DNA from: Culex pipiens pallens
Taxonomy: Eukaryota; Arthropoda; Insecta; Diptera; Culicidae
Reading direction: 5' to 3'
NCBI RefSeq assembly: GCF_016801865.2
Contig: NC_068939.1
Location: 72,778,100-72,842,099, forward strand
Length of the DNA: 64,000 nucleotides
Of the stretch, positions 23,756 to 34,536 are shown one piece after another; the first letter of the stretch is position 1; every line of letters begins with the position of its first letter. The position numbers and the translations under genes are program-made. Under the pieces are notes generated by a model. That model was not told where the DNA came from and searched no databases. It saw only the letters and a list, made by a program, of their open reading frames with translations.

Positions 23756-24636
23756 CAGGGTGGTTACAACTTTGCCAAAATCAAATCCGCGAAAACCGCG
23801 CCGAGCTTTTTCAAATCCGCGCCATACATTTTTTCGCGAAATTTCAAAACAATTCAGTGTTTTTAAACACTAATTAAGTATAAGATTCAAAATCACTTTT
23901 ATCAAACAAGTTAGCAAACGCATTTCTTTATTGTTCATTTTGTAAGAACTATTTTAAAAATTATAAATTATGTTTTACTAAGAGAAATTGAAATTTGTGA
24001 AATAGATTTGGGGTTTACATATCAAATATCAAGAAATAAACATTCGATATATATAAAATAAATATTTGGGTGAAACTTTTTTTTTATTCTAATATATTTT
24101 ATTTTAAATTTATATTCCATTTTTCTTTTTATTTGGTAGGTTGCCTGAAATTATTAATTCTGAATGTTAATTTTGCAGCAAAATGTGAAACGTGTCGTTG
24201 ATATATTTTATATTCTTTTTTTACAAATTAGCTTAACCAGCTCCCCATGGAAAAATTGATATCGCGAGTCATTTTTGCGCAAATGAAAGCAAATCATGTA
24301 AAAGCTTAAAAATCCGAACCTAACGAAAATAAAAAAAAGCCTGACTTAAATAAGTTAATACCGCTAAACAGCGATGGCATTGTTAAGATTTCGAATACAA
24401 ATATTTTTCAACTGGTTAGGTTTGTCTTTACATTTATATTTGAAAAAAAAATGTACCAACCCAGTAAATGCTTTATCCAAAAAGTTTATTTGCCATAGTC
24501 TTTTATGATTTACAGTCCAGACTCGATTATCCGAAGCCTCGATTATCCGATTATCCGAAGGAAGGACTTCGGATAATCGAATCACGAACAAAATAGTTTT
24601 TTCGTATTTTTTCATTTTCTTGTTTTTAACATATCT

Positions 24637-24779
24637 TGACTTTTTTTTGATAAGGTCCTATAAACAAATGTAAACATTGAGTGTATCCCGCTTACTCCGA
24701 TGGACTTTGACATAAGGTGTGAAAGGGATACACTCAATGTTTACATTTGTTTATAGGACCTTATCAAAAAAAAGTCAAG
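24637..24779. mobile_element. Near-perfect palindromic MITE (level 3a)
   Basis: Arms of about 55 bp are almost exact inverted copies, beginning CTTGACTTTTTTTTGATAAG and running to GTGTATCCC, around a loop of about 35 bp. AT-rich ATAT flanks both sides. Relatives are a shortened copy at 55381-55450 (AGGTCCTATAA core) and the element at 63295-63399 (shared GTTTACA and GTGTATCCC). A hairpin of this stability could be processed from a transcript into small RNA; that is inference. Confidence 0.8.
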
Positions 24780-25219
24780 ATATATAATAGGGTGGGTCAT
24801 TTTTTCGAAAGTGCTCGGATCCGGCTGAAATAAGGTCCATCTTGTAGAGGGTACCCATAGGGACTCTCATACCAAATTTGAGCTCATTTGGTTGAAAACT
24901 GGCTTGTCGCTCGGGGGTTAAAGTTTACATGGAAATTACTATGGAAAACGCGTGCTTTAACTTCAAACGCTCCTACAAGCTTTGCGACAAACTTTAGACC
25001 ACACTTACACTAGGTAGCCGTGTCGGGGGTGGTCCAAGGAACATTTTTCTCTAAGGGTTCATGGTCATCCGTTCAACCCTCAGCTTGCGCAAAGCCGATT
25101 CATCCGGCGGCGCCGGAATCCTTCGAAATCTTCGTTTTAACGAGCAACGCATGCTACGAAACATTAAATGCATCGTGTGAATCAATGGGAAACACGACGC
25201 CAAACGTCAAATCACTAAA

Positions 25220-25297
25220 ATGGAAGCAGTAAACAACGGTTCGCCGTCCGCTGGCTCGCCGGCCAATACTCTTAAAGCAGTACAAAGCAATGCTTAA
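25220..25297 (+). CDS. 25-codon frame in the left foldback arm
   Basis: ATG starts a 25-residue frame, MEAVNNGSPSAGSPANTLKA and five more residues, ending TAA. Two bases after the stop is a GTATGA...TTTCAG candidate intron (25300-25352), then an open downstream stretch. The right arm repeats the same arrangement in inverse. It may be the 5' exon of a captured or ancestral gene whose frame was broken, or an upstream peptide frame. No family is recognised. Confidence 0.25.
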   Translation: MEAVNNGSPSAGSPANTLKAVQSNA

Positions 25298-25993
25298 AGG
25301 TATGAAAATAACTTGCAATTAAACCGGAACCCAAAACTAGACTCTATTTCAGGACGTGGTGCGCACGGTGCGCATCAACATCGCCTGACAACATCAACAT
25401 CAACCAATTTGTCGACCAGTAACGGTCGAATGTGCGTGCCTTGTTCAAGCCAGCGGCTGACAGTTCCCGCCGACAGCACGGACAGTTGATGTCCTTTGGG
25501 AACCACACGTCGACATTTCCGGCGGAATGGCGGAATGGAAGATGCTAAGAAACTGATCCGCTCGAAAGACAACAAAAGCGCTTCTCTAGGAGGTGCTAAA
25601 TATTAATCGCCTAAAAAGCAGATCAATCAACTCAAAACACCATCGAGACTAGCGAGATGCAGATGTGAAAGTTATTCGCGAAGGAGAGATCAGGAAGGGG
25701 ATTATGAGGCGCTGACAAGACCTGGAATTGATCATTTAACTAATAATAGACAATGTTCGAGAATAACTTTGAAATTGTTGTTAAATATATGTTGTGTATA
25801 ACTAAAGAATAAAAAATTGCTGAAATCTAAAGAAAAATCTTATTTATGCGCTTTTAAGCGTTTTTTTGGAGGGAGTCTTGGAACGAATTTTAGAGCAAAT
25901 CAGGGAATCGTTAATTGGAGGGGCGTTACCGGTTTTTTTGTTTCAAAATATTGATGATGATAGAACATTTAAATAATTTTCATGGAACCATTT

Positions 25994-26239
25994 TTATTTT
26001 AAATAAAATGCTTTTCTGTCAGTTTTGCTTGATTTTGCACTTGAATACGAAGCTTTCTCATTCTTCAACTTGTTCCCCTGAACCTTAGCCAGCAAACGAG
26101 ACGCAAAATATCCAGCACTCGGTCCGTCATCAAAAATGAACAATAATTTCCGGTGTACCGACGTGTGGTTCCCAAAGGAGATCAACTGTCCGTGCTGTCG
26201 GCGGGAACTGTCAGCCGCTGGCTTGAACAAGGCACGCAC
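25994..26239 (-). CDS. Open frame across right arm and loop of the foldback
   Basis: Reading leftward from the right arm into the loop, a frame of about 80 codons stays open. It ends in a Lys/Ser-rich tail (VQGNKLKNEKASYSSAKSSK) and a TAA overlapping an AATAAA signal on this strand (25993-25998). Its first part lies in arm sequence shared with the left arm, its last 50 residues in the unique loop. The apparent start is not ATG, so an upstream exon would be needed. No domain is recognised. Confidence 0.25.
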   Translation of the reverse strand: MRALFKPAADSSRRQHGQLISFGNHTSVHRKLLFIFDDGPSAGYFASRLLAKVQGNKLKNEKASYSSAKSSKTDRKAFYLK

Positions 26240-26373
26240 ATTCGACCATTACTGGTCGACAAATTGGTTGATGTTGATGTTGTCAGGCGATGTTGATGCG
26301 CACCGTGCGCACCACGTCCTGAAATCGAGTCTAGTTTTGGGTTCCGGTTTAATTGCAAGTTTTTTTCATACCT

Positions 26374-26451
26374 TTAAGCATTGATTTCGACTGCTCTAAG
26401 AGTATTTACCGGCGAGCCAGCGGACGGCGAACCGTTGTTTACTGCTTCCAT
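26374..26451 (-). CDS. 25-codon frame in the right foldback arm
   Basis: Mirror copy of the frame at 25220-25297, with ATG at 26451 and TAA at 26374. The length is the same and about four residues differ (A to V, K to R, Q to E, S to I). All changes are substitutions that keep frame and stop. A GTATGA...TTTCAG intron-like sequence follows, as in the left arm. Confidence 0.25.
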   Translation of the reverse strand: MEAVNNGSPSAGSPVNTLRAVEINA

Positions 26452-28027
26452 TTTAGTGATTTGACGTTTGGCGTCGTGTTTCCCATTGATTCACACGATG
26501 CATTTAATGTTTCGTAGCATGCGTTGCTCGTTAAAACGAAGATTTCGAAGGATTCCGGCGCCGCCGGATGAATCGGCTTTGCGCAAGCTCAGGGTTGAAC
26601 GGATGACCATGAACCCTTAGAGAAAAATGTTCCTTGGACCACCCCCGACACGGCTACCTACTGTAAGTGTGGTCTAAAGTTTGTCGCTTAGCTTGTAGGA
26701 GCGTTTGAAGTTAAAGCACGCGTTTTCCATAGTAATTTCCATGTAAACTTTAACCCCCGAGCGACAAGCCAGTTTTCAACCAAATGAGCTCAAATTTGGT
26801 ATGAGAGTCCCTATGGGTACCCTCTACAACAGCGGTTCTCAACCTGGGGTACATGTACCCCTGGGGGTACCACGAGTAGTCTCAAGGGGTACCGGAAGAT
26901 ATGCCCTGTAATGGCGGACATTTGAAAAATATCACTAACAAAATACTTGAGAAAAAAACGAATCGATTTAGGACAAAAAATAACATAATTATATTTTTCC
27001 AACCTTCAACCAATTCACACCATTTTAGCAAAACGAGTTTTAATTGCATTTTTTTCCTAGTAGAAAACTTTGTCTATAGATTTCTAAAAGTTTTGAAAAA
27101 GTTGGTCGTCGTCGTGATGGCCGTTCATCGTCACCCGCGACTGACACGGACGATAAAACAAAGAGAAACACTAAAAGTAATTTTTTCAAAACTTTTCTCG
27201 TAAAATCGCGTGATGTTTATAAGCAAACCCTTTTATATTTCTATATCAATTTTTTTGTAATTGTCTGCTCTACAACATTAGTACACTCTTAAAAATATCC
27301 ATGTAAAGTTAGAAAAAAAAAAACGAAATTTTAAAATGAAAAATTTTGTTCGAAATGAAAAAATGACCCTTCTGGGTCAATGTAGAAAAGTACATTAAAT
27401 TTCCCATAAAATTACATGTTCCAAAATTTTTACAGTCGAGTTACGGAAAATGGCAGAGTTTTTAAAACTTTTTTAGTGATTTTTTCGTTGAAAAATACGT
27501 TTTTTCGGAATTCTGAGTACGCCAGCAATTCGGGCGTCTAATTTTACATAAAAGTCCCTTTGACACCAAATTTCTATCTCATCACCGTTTCAGGCTGCAA
27601 ATTATTAAAAACACCTCTTTTTTCGCATGTTAAAAATGGAAGGGGTCGAACCGCCCGTCCGTCACGAGATATCAAAAAACGGACCTCGGATTCGTGATCA
27701 GGGACAAAAGTTACCCCTTTCACGCAAATCGAAGGTGGGTCGGGGCAACTTTTCCCAATTTCGTGTGAGTTGGTAGAGAATTAACCATCTAATAAGATTT
27801 CTAGTAAGTAAGCGAATTTGCATCAATGCATCAATGCTTCAAAAAATCTAACTGTATCTTGAGATGGGATTTTCTGATCATTAATCTTTGGCAAAGACTT
27901 CAGGTTTCCTCAGAAAACAAAATTTTTTTTTCATGAAAAAAGATTTAATTAAATTTATATTCGTGAGTTTATAGTGCCAATATTTTAGGTAGCTTTAGTG
28001 AATGACGAACGAAGATATGTTAAAAAC

Positions 28028-28816
28028 GTTACTTAATCCACCCTTAGGTGGTTGGTGCCTTCCTCTTATTTAAAGGGTAATGCTACCAAAACACGCTCGT
28101 GGGAAGGTCTTTTAATTACCTATCCAAAGATAGGTCGCATGATATATTTGGACAACGTTTTCATCAAAATATCTGAGATCTGGCCTCCAAAAAGTGTATA
28201 AATAACACTTAAGTGCATATAACTTTTGATAGGTTTGTCAGATCTTCAATGTTTTGGACGCGTTTGAAAGGTCTTTTGATTACCTGTTCAACGACGGGTT
28301 GCATGATAGATCCGGACAACGTTTTCATCATGATATCTGAGATCCGGCTTCCAAAAAGTGCATAAATAACACTTAAGTGCTAATAACTTTTGATAGGGTT
28401 GTCAGATCTTCAATGTATTGGTCGCGTTGGAAAGGTCTTTAAAATACCTTTTTAAAAATGTATAACATGCCGGGTTTTCTTACAAAAACCACCCTTTTAC
28501 AATCTTTCGGACTTTTGTTAAAATCGTTTTTTTAGCATAACTTTTGAAGTACTTAACTAAACTGCATAATTTTTAATAGCGACTTATGTGACCCCAAAAC
28601 GGATCGAATGACGCCAAAACGGACAAGATCGGTTCACCCAATGTCGAGATAATCGAGTGACAATTTTTTGATCAACATCCCACCACACACACAGACATTT
28701 GCTCAGAATTCGATTCTGGGTCGATAGGTATACATGAAGGTGGGTCTAGGAGGTCTAATTGGGAAGTTCAGTTTTCGAGTGATTTTATAGCCTTTCCTCA
28801 GTAAGGTGAGGAAGGC
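28028..28816 (-). mobile_element. GCCTTCCTC-ended element, short copy (level 5)
   Basis: On the minus strand it runs from GCCTTCCTCACCTTACTGAG to a small hairpin (CCACC..GGTGG) and ends AAGTAACG, with T-rich flanks on both sides. It matches the longer copy at 50194-51566 throughout. It contains two units of an internal tandem repeat of about 164 bp, where the other copy has five. No coding capacity is seen and the superfamily is unassigned. Confidence 0.75.
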
Positions 28817-29497
28817 AAAACGGTTTAATAAAAGTTTAATTTTTTTATATTTTCAACATTGTTTATCCAACCTTTCGTTGTTAAAATATGAGTTTTGCAA
28901 AAATTGAAATTATGGATCTGATTTTTGAAGTAACGTAAACAACAATGTAGTGAAATTTTATCATATTTACTGAAAATTATTAAAAATACAATCTATGCTC
29001 TTTTGATATCAGTTATGGCCTATACCTCAGCAATGCAAGATGGATCATGCTCAAAAAAGAAAAAGTAGAACAAATTCTCTACTATTCAATTGTGTCAGGT
29101 TGAAAAAGGTAGTACTTTTTCCTTATTAAAAACATCGTTTACAAGTTATAGGTATGTGTAACTTGAAAACGATGCTCTTTATCAAAATATCACAAGTTCT
29201 TATAAATGGCAAATTTAATTCTGAAATCAAAAAAGGTTTTAAAAATGTTTTGAAAGAATTTGGGACAGTTAAAAAAATCTCTACTTTAAAAATACATAGC
29301 AATGCCAAATTGTGTGTAAAGTTTGTAAAAATGTAAATTCAAGTAAAGTATGGGTAGAATTCCTTCATATTTTTTGGTATTATCATTTGCAACATTAATT
29401 GAAAAATGATATTTTCCACCAAAGTTTTATCGTGTTAAGAATGATTTAATTTTGGATATTCAAATGGAATATTAAACGCATTCTTATTAAATGTGTA

Positions 29498-29747
29498 CAC
29501 TGCCCCTGATCGCATAAATGTCCCATATGCATTTTCATCGATTTCGAGTTATTTATGCTGTTTGGTTCAAAATTGTGTGCTCTTTCGAAAGAGCCTATAA
29601 CATCCAGTACTTTGTTCTAGATATTAGGAGGAAACCCAGCTTTTTCGCGAAAATTTAACACGTAGCCTTATGTATGGGACAAACTTCAAATGCGTTTTTC
29701 TCAGCTTGCTGTTTTTGCATATGGGACATTTATGCGAACATGGGCAG
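29498..29747. mobile_element. TA-flanked MITE (level 5)
   Basis: Inverted ends of about 33 bp share CTGCCC and GCATAAATGTCCCATATGC, with TA dinucleotides at both edges. This fits a Tc1/mariner-type non-autonomous element inside the hAT at 26830-30097. No coding capacity. Confidence 0.65.
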
Positions 29748-31127
29748 TACACCATTAATCTGAAATTTTTAAGGAGCAAAAACCGGATTCGAATAAAAAT
29801 ATTCCCAAACATGTTTTCAATCAGCTTTAGAAATAAGCCCTACCGGAATGGTTTAACAATATTTAACAATAATAAAATTTAAATTCTATCAATGTAATCC
29901 CAGTTTATGGCAACAGGATATTGAAACGAATATTTACATCTATTCAAATTTTAAATTTCTGCTGATAAATATTCTGAAATTAAGAATTAAAAAAAACCTT
30001 ATTAGACGAAAAAATTTAATGTATGAATACTAAGGGGTACCAGCAGCTTGGGTAAAACGAAAAGGGGTACCTTGCCAAGAAAAGGTTGAGAACCGCTGCT
30101 CTACAAGATGGACCTTATTTCAGCCGGATCCGAGCACTTTCGAAAAAATGACCCACCCTAATATATAATTTGAGTTCTATGACCCCATTTTAGTCAAATT
30201 TGAGTTGTTGATTGCCTATTAAAAAATAAAATGCTTTTGTTCAATATTGCATCACCGCCATTTTGGCCGCCATCTTGGATTTAAAAATTCTAAATCATTT
30301 TAGCGTAGTTTAGGGGTCAAACCTAAGCACAACAATCAAAAGTTAGACAACAAGTTATTTTTTTTTTATGGCCGATTTTTTTTTTTTTTTTTTTTTTTGA
30401 TTGCCTAACCAAGTACAAGTTGTTCCTCTTAGTGAGATGTCAGACAAAATCTTCAGCTATTAAGCTTAGTTCAGTTATCATCTTTAGAAATTATAAAATT
30501 AAAAATAAATAAAAAGGACTTCAATCTCTGGATCGCAGTTTGGTGATCACTACATTTATTAAATCAAATGTTTAATTAGATCAAACTTTGTTGATTCTAA
30601 TTTTTTTCAACATTGCGATTAATAACCAGCCTTTAGCAAAATTAAAAAAAGGCTAAAAAAAGGCTTAGAATTTTGTTTTTAAATTTTATTGTTTTTGTTC
30701 TTTTTGCTTATTACCTTTTTTTTTTAAATTTCGTTTGAAATTTTGAAATTTGATTGAGTCGAATAAGGTACACTAGAAATTTAAAATGTATTATTAAGAT
30801 CATTTTTCATGAACATTGATTATATTTTTCAAATAACATTATTGAAGCTATGAAACGAATCTAACAAATATTGAATAACAAATTGACAAAAAATCTTGCA
30901 AAATTTTCAATAATGATATTTGAAATTATCAAAAATACTCAATTTCAAATGAAGACATGATACTTTATACGAATTAAATTAAATAAAAAAATTTATTGCA
31001 TAAAAAAATATTTTTCAGTTTTGTAAATCCGCGAAATCCGCGCCATCGCTGACCAAATCCGCGCCAAATCCGCGAAAATCGCGAAATTCGCGAAATCCGC
31101 GAAAATCGCGAAAGTGTAACCACCCTG

Positions 31128-31431
31128 CATTAAAGATAGCAATCGAAAATTAACTTATAACGATGATTTTTATCTAGTTTGCAACATCCAACCTTAACGG
31201 TGCACATCAACCAGAGCTTTTGCACCCAGATTTTTTTTTATTCATCCGCTAAAGTACGATATTTTTTTTATTCATCCGCTAAAGTACTGTCCACCAAGTA
31301 ATTACATCAAAGTTTTACTATTTTTCCAATCACGTTGTTGCAGGATTGGGTCCGTAAGTTAGACCATTTTGGACTAAGAAGACAACAACTTCGTTCGTTG
31401 CTGTGCACCCTTAAAGTACTATGATTTAAAC
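31128..31431. other. Spacer with a 30-bp tandem duplication
   Basis: The block TTCATCCGCTAAAGTAC preceded by a T run occurs at about 31230-31257 and again 30 bp later. No gene is seen. Confidence 0.5.
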
Positions 31432-32420
31432 CAGGGGTGCTCAAAGTTTTTGAAGGCCGTGCCAAATTTGAAGCTGAAATGAGCTTGCGGGCCAAAATAA
31501 GATATTTATAAATTCTAAATCACGTTATTTTTATTTAAAAGACTAGAAATTTGTATTTTATTCAACATTTCCGTTAATTAAAAATGATTGAAAACACAAA
31601 ATGGCAGTTTTCTATAGGTTGTGTTGATTTTATTGTTTTAGGTATATGAAAAAAAAATTTTAGCTGCATGTTCTTGTGTTATCAATAAAATTTGAAAGTT
31701 TTTTCTTATATTTTTAAAATGGTGACATGTTATTTACAAAACTTGTGTAACGTCACAATTTCATCTTTAAATTAAATTTGAGAGCCAAAATTTCAACATT
31801 TCAACAAAAAAATGTTAGAAATGTTTCAAATAAAGTTGAATTGCAATCATCATTTAAAAAAATTAAGATTCCGCAAAAAAAAACATTTTAGCAAAAAAAT
31901 ATATTCATAGAAAATTCACTAAAATTCAGTTTTTTTTTTAATAAACCAGAACATGCTCAAAATGCTTCTAACCGCAGAGGAATGCACAATAAATTTCAGC
32001 TGATTGCAATTAAATTTCTATGAATATTTTGAAGTTTTTTGAAAAAATATTTTTGCCCGTGATTTTACGAGACAATTTAAATAATGGGGGTTGTAGAAAA
32101 AAGGTTTGTAAAATACTTGCAACAGCCTTATTCCTCCGATTTCTACATTTAGTCTCCCCTTTTCCTGAAAGCCTGAATTTCCAAAAATGTTTGATGAATA
32201 TTTACTAGTTTCCCTCACATTGAAACTTGTAAACCTGTGTCCTAAAATAGGGATCAAAACATTTATAAATCATTAGTTTTTTATCAACAAAAAATTTAAA
32301 AGATTAGCATAAAAAAGATTAAAATAAGCCTTAATTTTGAAAAAGTATGAAATCACTTTACAAGTGATCAACGGGACATTTAACATGATTATTCAAAATG
32401 GGTCTGCGGGCCACAACAAA
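31432..32420. mobile_element. Decayed hAT-like element
   Basis: Begins CAGGGGTGCTCAAAGTTTTT followed by GGCCGTGCC and GCGGGCCA words. Near 32395 it again shows GGGTCTGCGGGCCACA, as seen near both ends of many hAT elements starting CAGGGGT. The right terminal repeat and the target duplication are not intact. No coding frame survives. Confidence 0.45.
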
Positions 32421-33452
32421 TCAGTGCAGTAATTATCCTAAGCTGAGATATGGGGTACCTTTCAACAGCTGACTAATTCAAACGGTGTTAGAGTTTACTG
32501 GTACACGAGAGAAAAATTGAGCAGGGGAAGGAAAAAAGTTACAAAATAACCTTCGAAATTGCTAATAGATAGGGGATAGTTAGAGGAAAGGAGGTATTTC
32601 TTATTCTAATAAAAGCTTTCTTTTGAAAAGGAATTTCCTGATCGATTAGGTATCTTCGGCAAATTTCTGGGTTATGCATTGAACCTTAAAGAAAAAAAAC
32701 GAAAAAAATCGAAGATTTATTTTTAAATGCAGAAATGAAATTTTTGAATTTAATTTGGAATACGCAATTTATTTTTTTCCATTTTAAAAATATTTCGTTA
32801 AGAAAATAAAATCTTGCAACAAATATTTTCGAAGAGGTGAAAAAATTCCTACAATTTTCTTTTTCAGACATTATTGATTGGACATCTGGTATCTGAGAAA
32901 CAGCCTCTTCAACCCTCTAATGCACATTTTTTTCGATTTTTCATAATTTTTTTCTTGTTGAGGAGGTCAATTTGAGCATCTTTTGTTCTACGAAAAACAT
33001 TACCTCTCTTGTTACATGCTTCTCTTGTTTGATTTCAAATATTTTAATTTGCTTTAATCTTATTAATTTATCTATCATAACCTTTTTATATTTTTACAGT
33101 CATTGCTTTTGTTTTACCTGTTTTTTTTTTCATATTTTCTTCTATATAGTGATATCATTAAGATTTAAATTGTAAAAATTCGTCCAGGAGTCTGACTCCT
33201 GAAAAAGTACAATTTTTATACACAAGCAACATTACAAAAACAAGTTAAACTTCCAAACATGTTTTTTTTTTTATTTTTAGAATTCTTCTTTCCAATGCTT
33301 TTAGAAGATCAACAAAAATTTGTAAAACTTGTTTTTGGTCATCTTTTAGATCGAAGGTTACAGAGGGTTTAGGGTCATGTTAAAATTTTGTGAAAAGTCA
33401 TGTTTTCTCAGTGTCATTTTGACCTACACTTTTTCTATCAACGATATCTCGA
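32421..33452. repeat. AT-rich stretch with an inverted relative of the piggyBac-like MITE
   Basis: About 32910-33370 begins AACCCTCTAATGCAC and ends AGGTTACAGAGGGTTT, and carries the TTTGTTCTACGAAAAAC phrase of the family at 9122-9736 and 44310-44545, in opposite orientation to the first. The rest shows nothing recognisable. Confidence 0.5.
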
Positions 33453-33475
33453 GAACTATTTGGTACAGTAGTTTA

Positions 33476-33493
33476 TTTATTTATTTATTTATT

Positions 33494-33546
<53 letters not shown>

Positions 33547-34522
33547 GAGGGTGATCCAGCCGCACATCGTTGATGTTGAAACCTCTAAACTGGGCCCTCG
33601 TCCTGTCACGTCCGTCGGTAGTCTTGTCGTACATTACAACTAGAATCAAATCTGCCAATGAATTAGTACACTTCGACCAAATAAACACTGACGCTGTATG
33701 GATCTGACTCTAGAATAAATGCACAGTTGTGTGTTATTCATAAGTCCAACTTATTCAACTATTCATTTAAGTCCAAATATTCATTTGCTAACTACTTTGG
33801 ATTGAAAATCTAAACTTTAATCTAAAATCCTCTAAACTTAATGTTCAAAACTAAACATTCCTTTAACTGTTGTAGTACTACTTCTATCAAAAACAATAAA
33901 AATTTATGAACTGATATACAAATAGGATAGAATCGCGATTTTACAAAGAAATGACCATTTACGTCAAAAGATCCGTAGTTCCTCGATTCTCAACAATGGT
34001 CGATACAACCATAATCCGAAAACCGTTAGTTCAACAGATTAACGAATTTTGTCCGATATCATTACATTATTGATTGATCGAGACTCTATGGACAATTTGA
34101 CATAAAAGAATGCCTAGTATTCTACATCAATCAAAGTTTATTGACAGCATTACTCTAACTTAACAATTGCAACTAAATTTATCATCAAATAGATTTGGAA
34201 AGCATACAGATTTATTTTAAATGCTAATGCTAAGCAACAAATCAATTGTACTATCCTAAAGTTCCACCTAAATCCCACATTGTGATAGTGAAAAAGTCAC
34301 AGAAGCAGCGGTGTCTTGTGCAATTGTGATATTTTCACTATCGGAGAACTACCTAGTTCACGAAGACAGCTTATCGGTCAACGCTTAAGCCCTGGGGCTG
34401 CGACAAAGCGAGTTCTCGTAGCATGAAGTGGTGTCCATAGTGCTTATAAAAAAGAATGTATACCCAAATTTTAACTAATGCACTAGGATCAAATCATGCC
34501 CCTTGACTTGACAAGGCCCAGG
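33476..34522 (-). mobile_element. 1-kb retroposon, copy A
   Basis: Minus-strand orientation: 5' end CCCTGGGCCTTGTC at 34522, 3' end GATCACCCTCC followed by a long A tail (T run with TTTA repeats at 33476-33545). The perfect 23-bp direct repeat at 33453-33475 and 34523-34545 proves retroposition. The target was the left tip of the palindrome at 34537-35357. A frame of about 60 codons at the 3' end runs into the A tail without a stop and is shared with copies B and C. No reverse transcriptase is present, so it must have been moved by another LINE. Confidence 0.85.
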
Positions 34523-34536
34523 GAACTATTTGGTAC

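Larger units (their letters stand above)
26830..30097. mobile_element. hAT (Charlie-like ends), non-autonomous (level 4)
   Basis: Perfect 16-bp inverted ends, CAGCGGTTCTCAACCT and AGGTTGAGAACCGCTG, are flanked by the perfect 8-bp duplication CTCTACAA (26822-26829; 30098-30105). Removing it restores the right arm of the foldback exactly. The CAGCGGTTCTCAACCT terminus is characteristic of hAT-Charlie-type elements. The 3.27-kb interior has no transposase frame and holds further inserts at 28028-28816 and about 29498-29747, plus the dispersed repeat at 27435-27785. Confidence 0.9.
24788..30160. mobile_element. Long-arm foldback element, TAGGGTGGG ends (level 3b)
   Basis: Ends TAGGGTGGGTC and GACCCACCCTA are flanked by the perfect 8-bp direct repeat ATATATAA (24780-24787; 30161-30168), as expected of hAT or P superfamily insertion. 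The left arm is 24788-25512. The right arm is its inverse, 26159-26829, continuing at 30106-30160 after a hAT inserted into it. The arms are well over 90 percent alike across about 725 bp. The loop (25513-26158) is unique. Both arms carry a matching start-codon frame and GT-AG intron (see the two small frames listed separately). Confidence 0.85.
24510..30385. mobile_element. pogo-like MITE, interrupted (level 2)
   Basis: Starts TACAGTCCAGACTCGATTAT with subterminal ATTATCCGAAG repeats. It then matches, piece by piece, the reverse complement of the intact copy at 60691-61055. The match breaks at TTTTTAACATAT near 24636 and resumes at TTTGAGTTCTATGACC near 30169, so everything between was inserted later. 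The right terminus is missing, lost in a T-rich run near 30360-30400. Confidence 0.75.
23756..31127. mobile_element. CAGGGTGGTTACA-ended element hosting the nest (level 1)
   Basis: The left end CAGGGTGGTTACAACTTTG is the inverse of the right end CGAAAGTGTAACCACCCTG apart from a few bases. Next to both ends lie repeated CCGCGAAA/CCGCGCC words (23785-23845; 31025-31105), which argues they belong to one element. The flanks CATTTAAGATAAC and CATTAAAGATAGC are similar (11 of 13), but this is not a clean duplication. CAGGG termini are common in hAT transposons, but the family is unproven. Its own sequence is about 23756-24509 and about 30400-31127; all between is later insertion. Confidence 0.65.

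Noticed and set aside
33377..33688. Frames containing long Phe or Lys runs
   Set aside because: They are translations of the retroposon poly(A) tail; the short conserved part is discussed as a finding, not called a gene.
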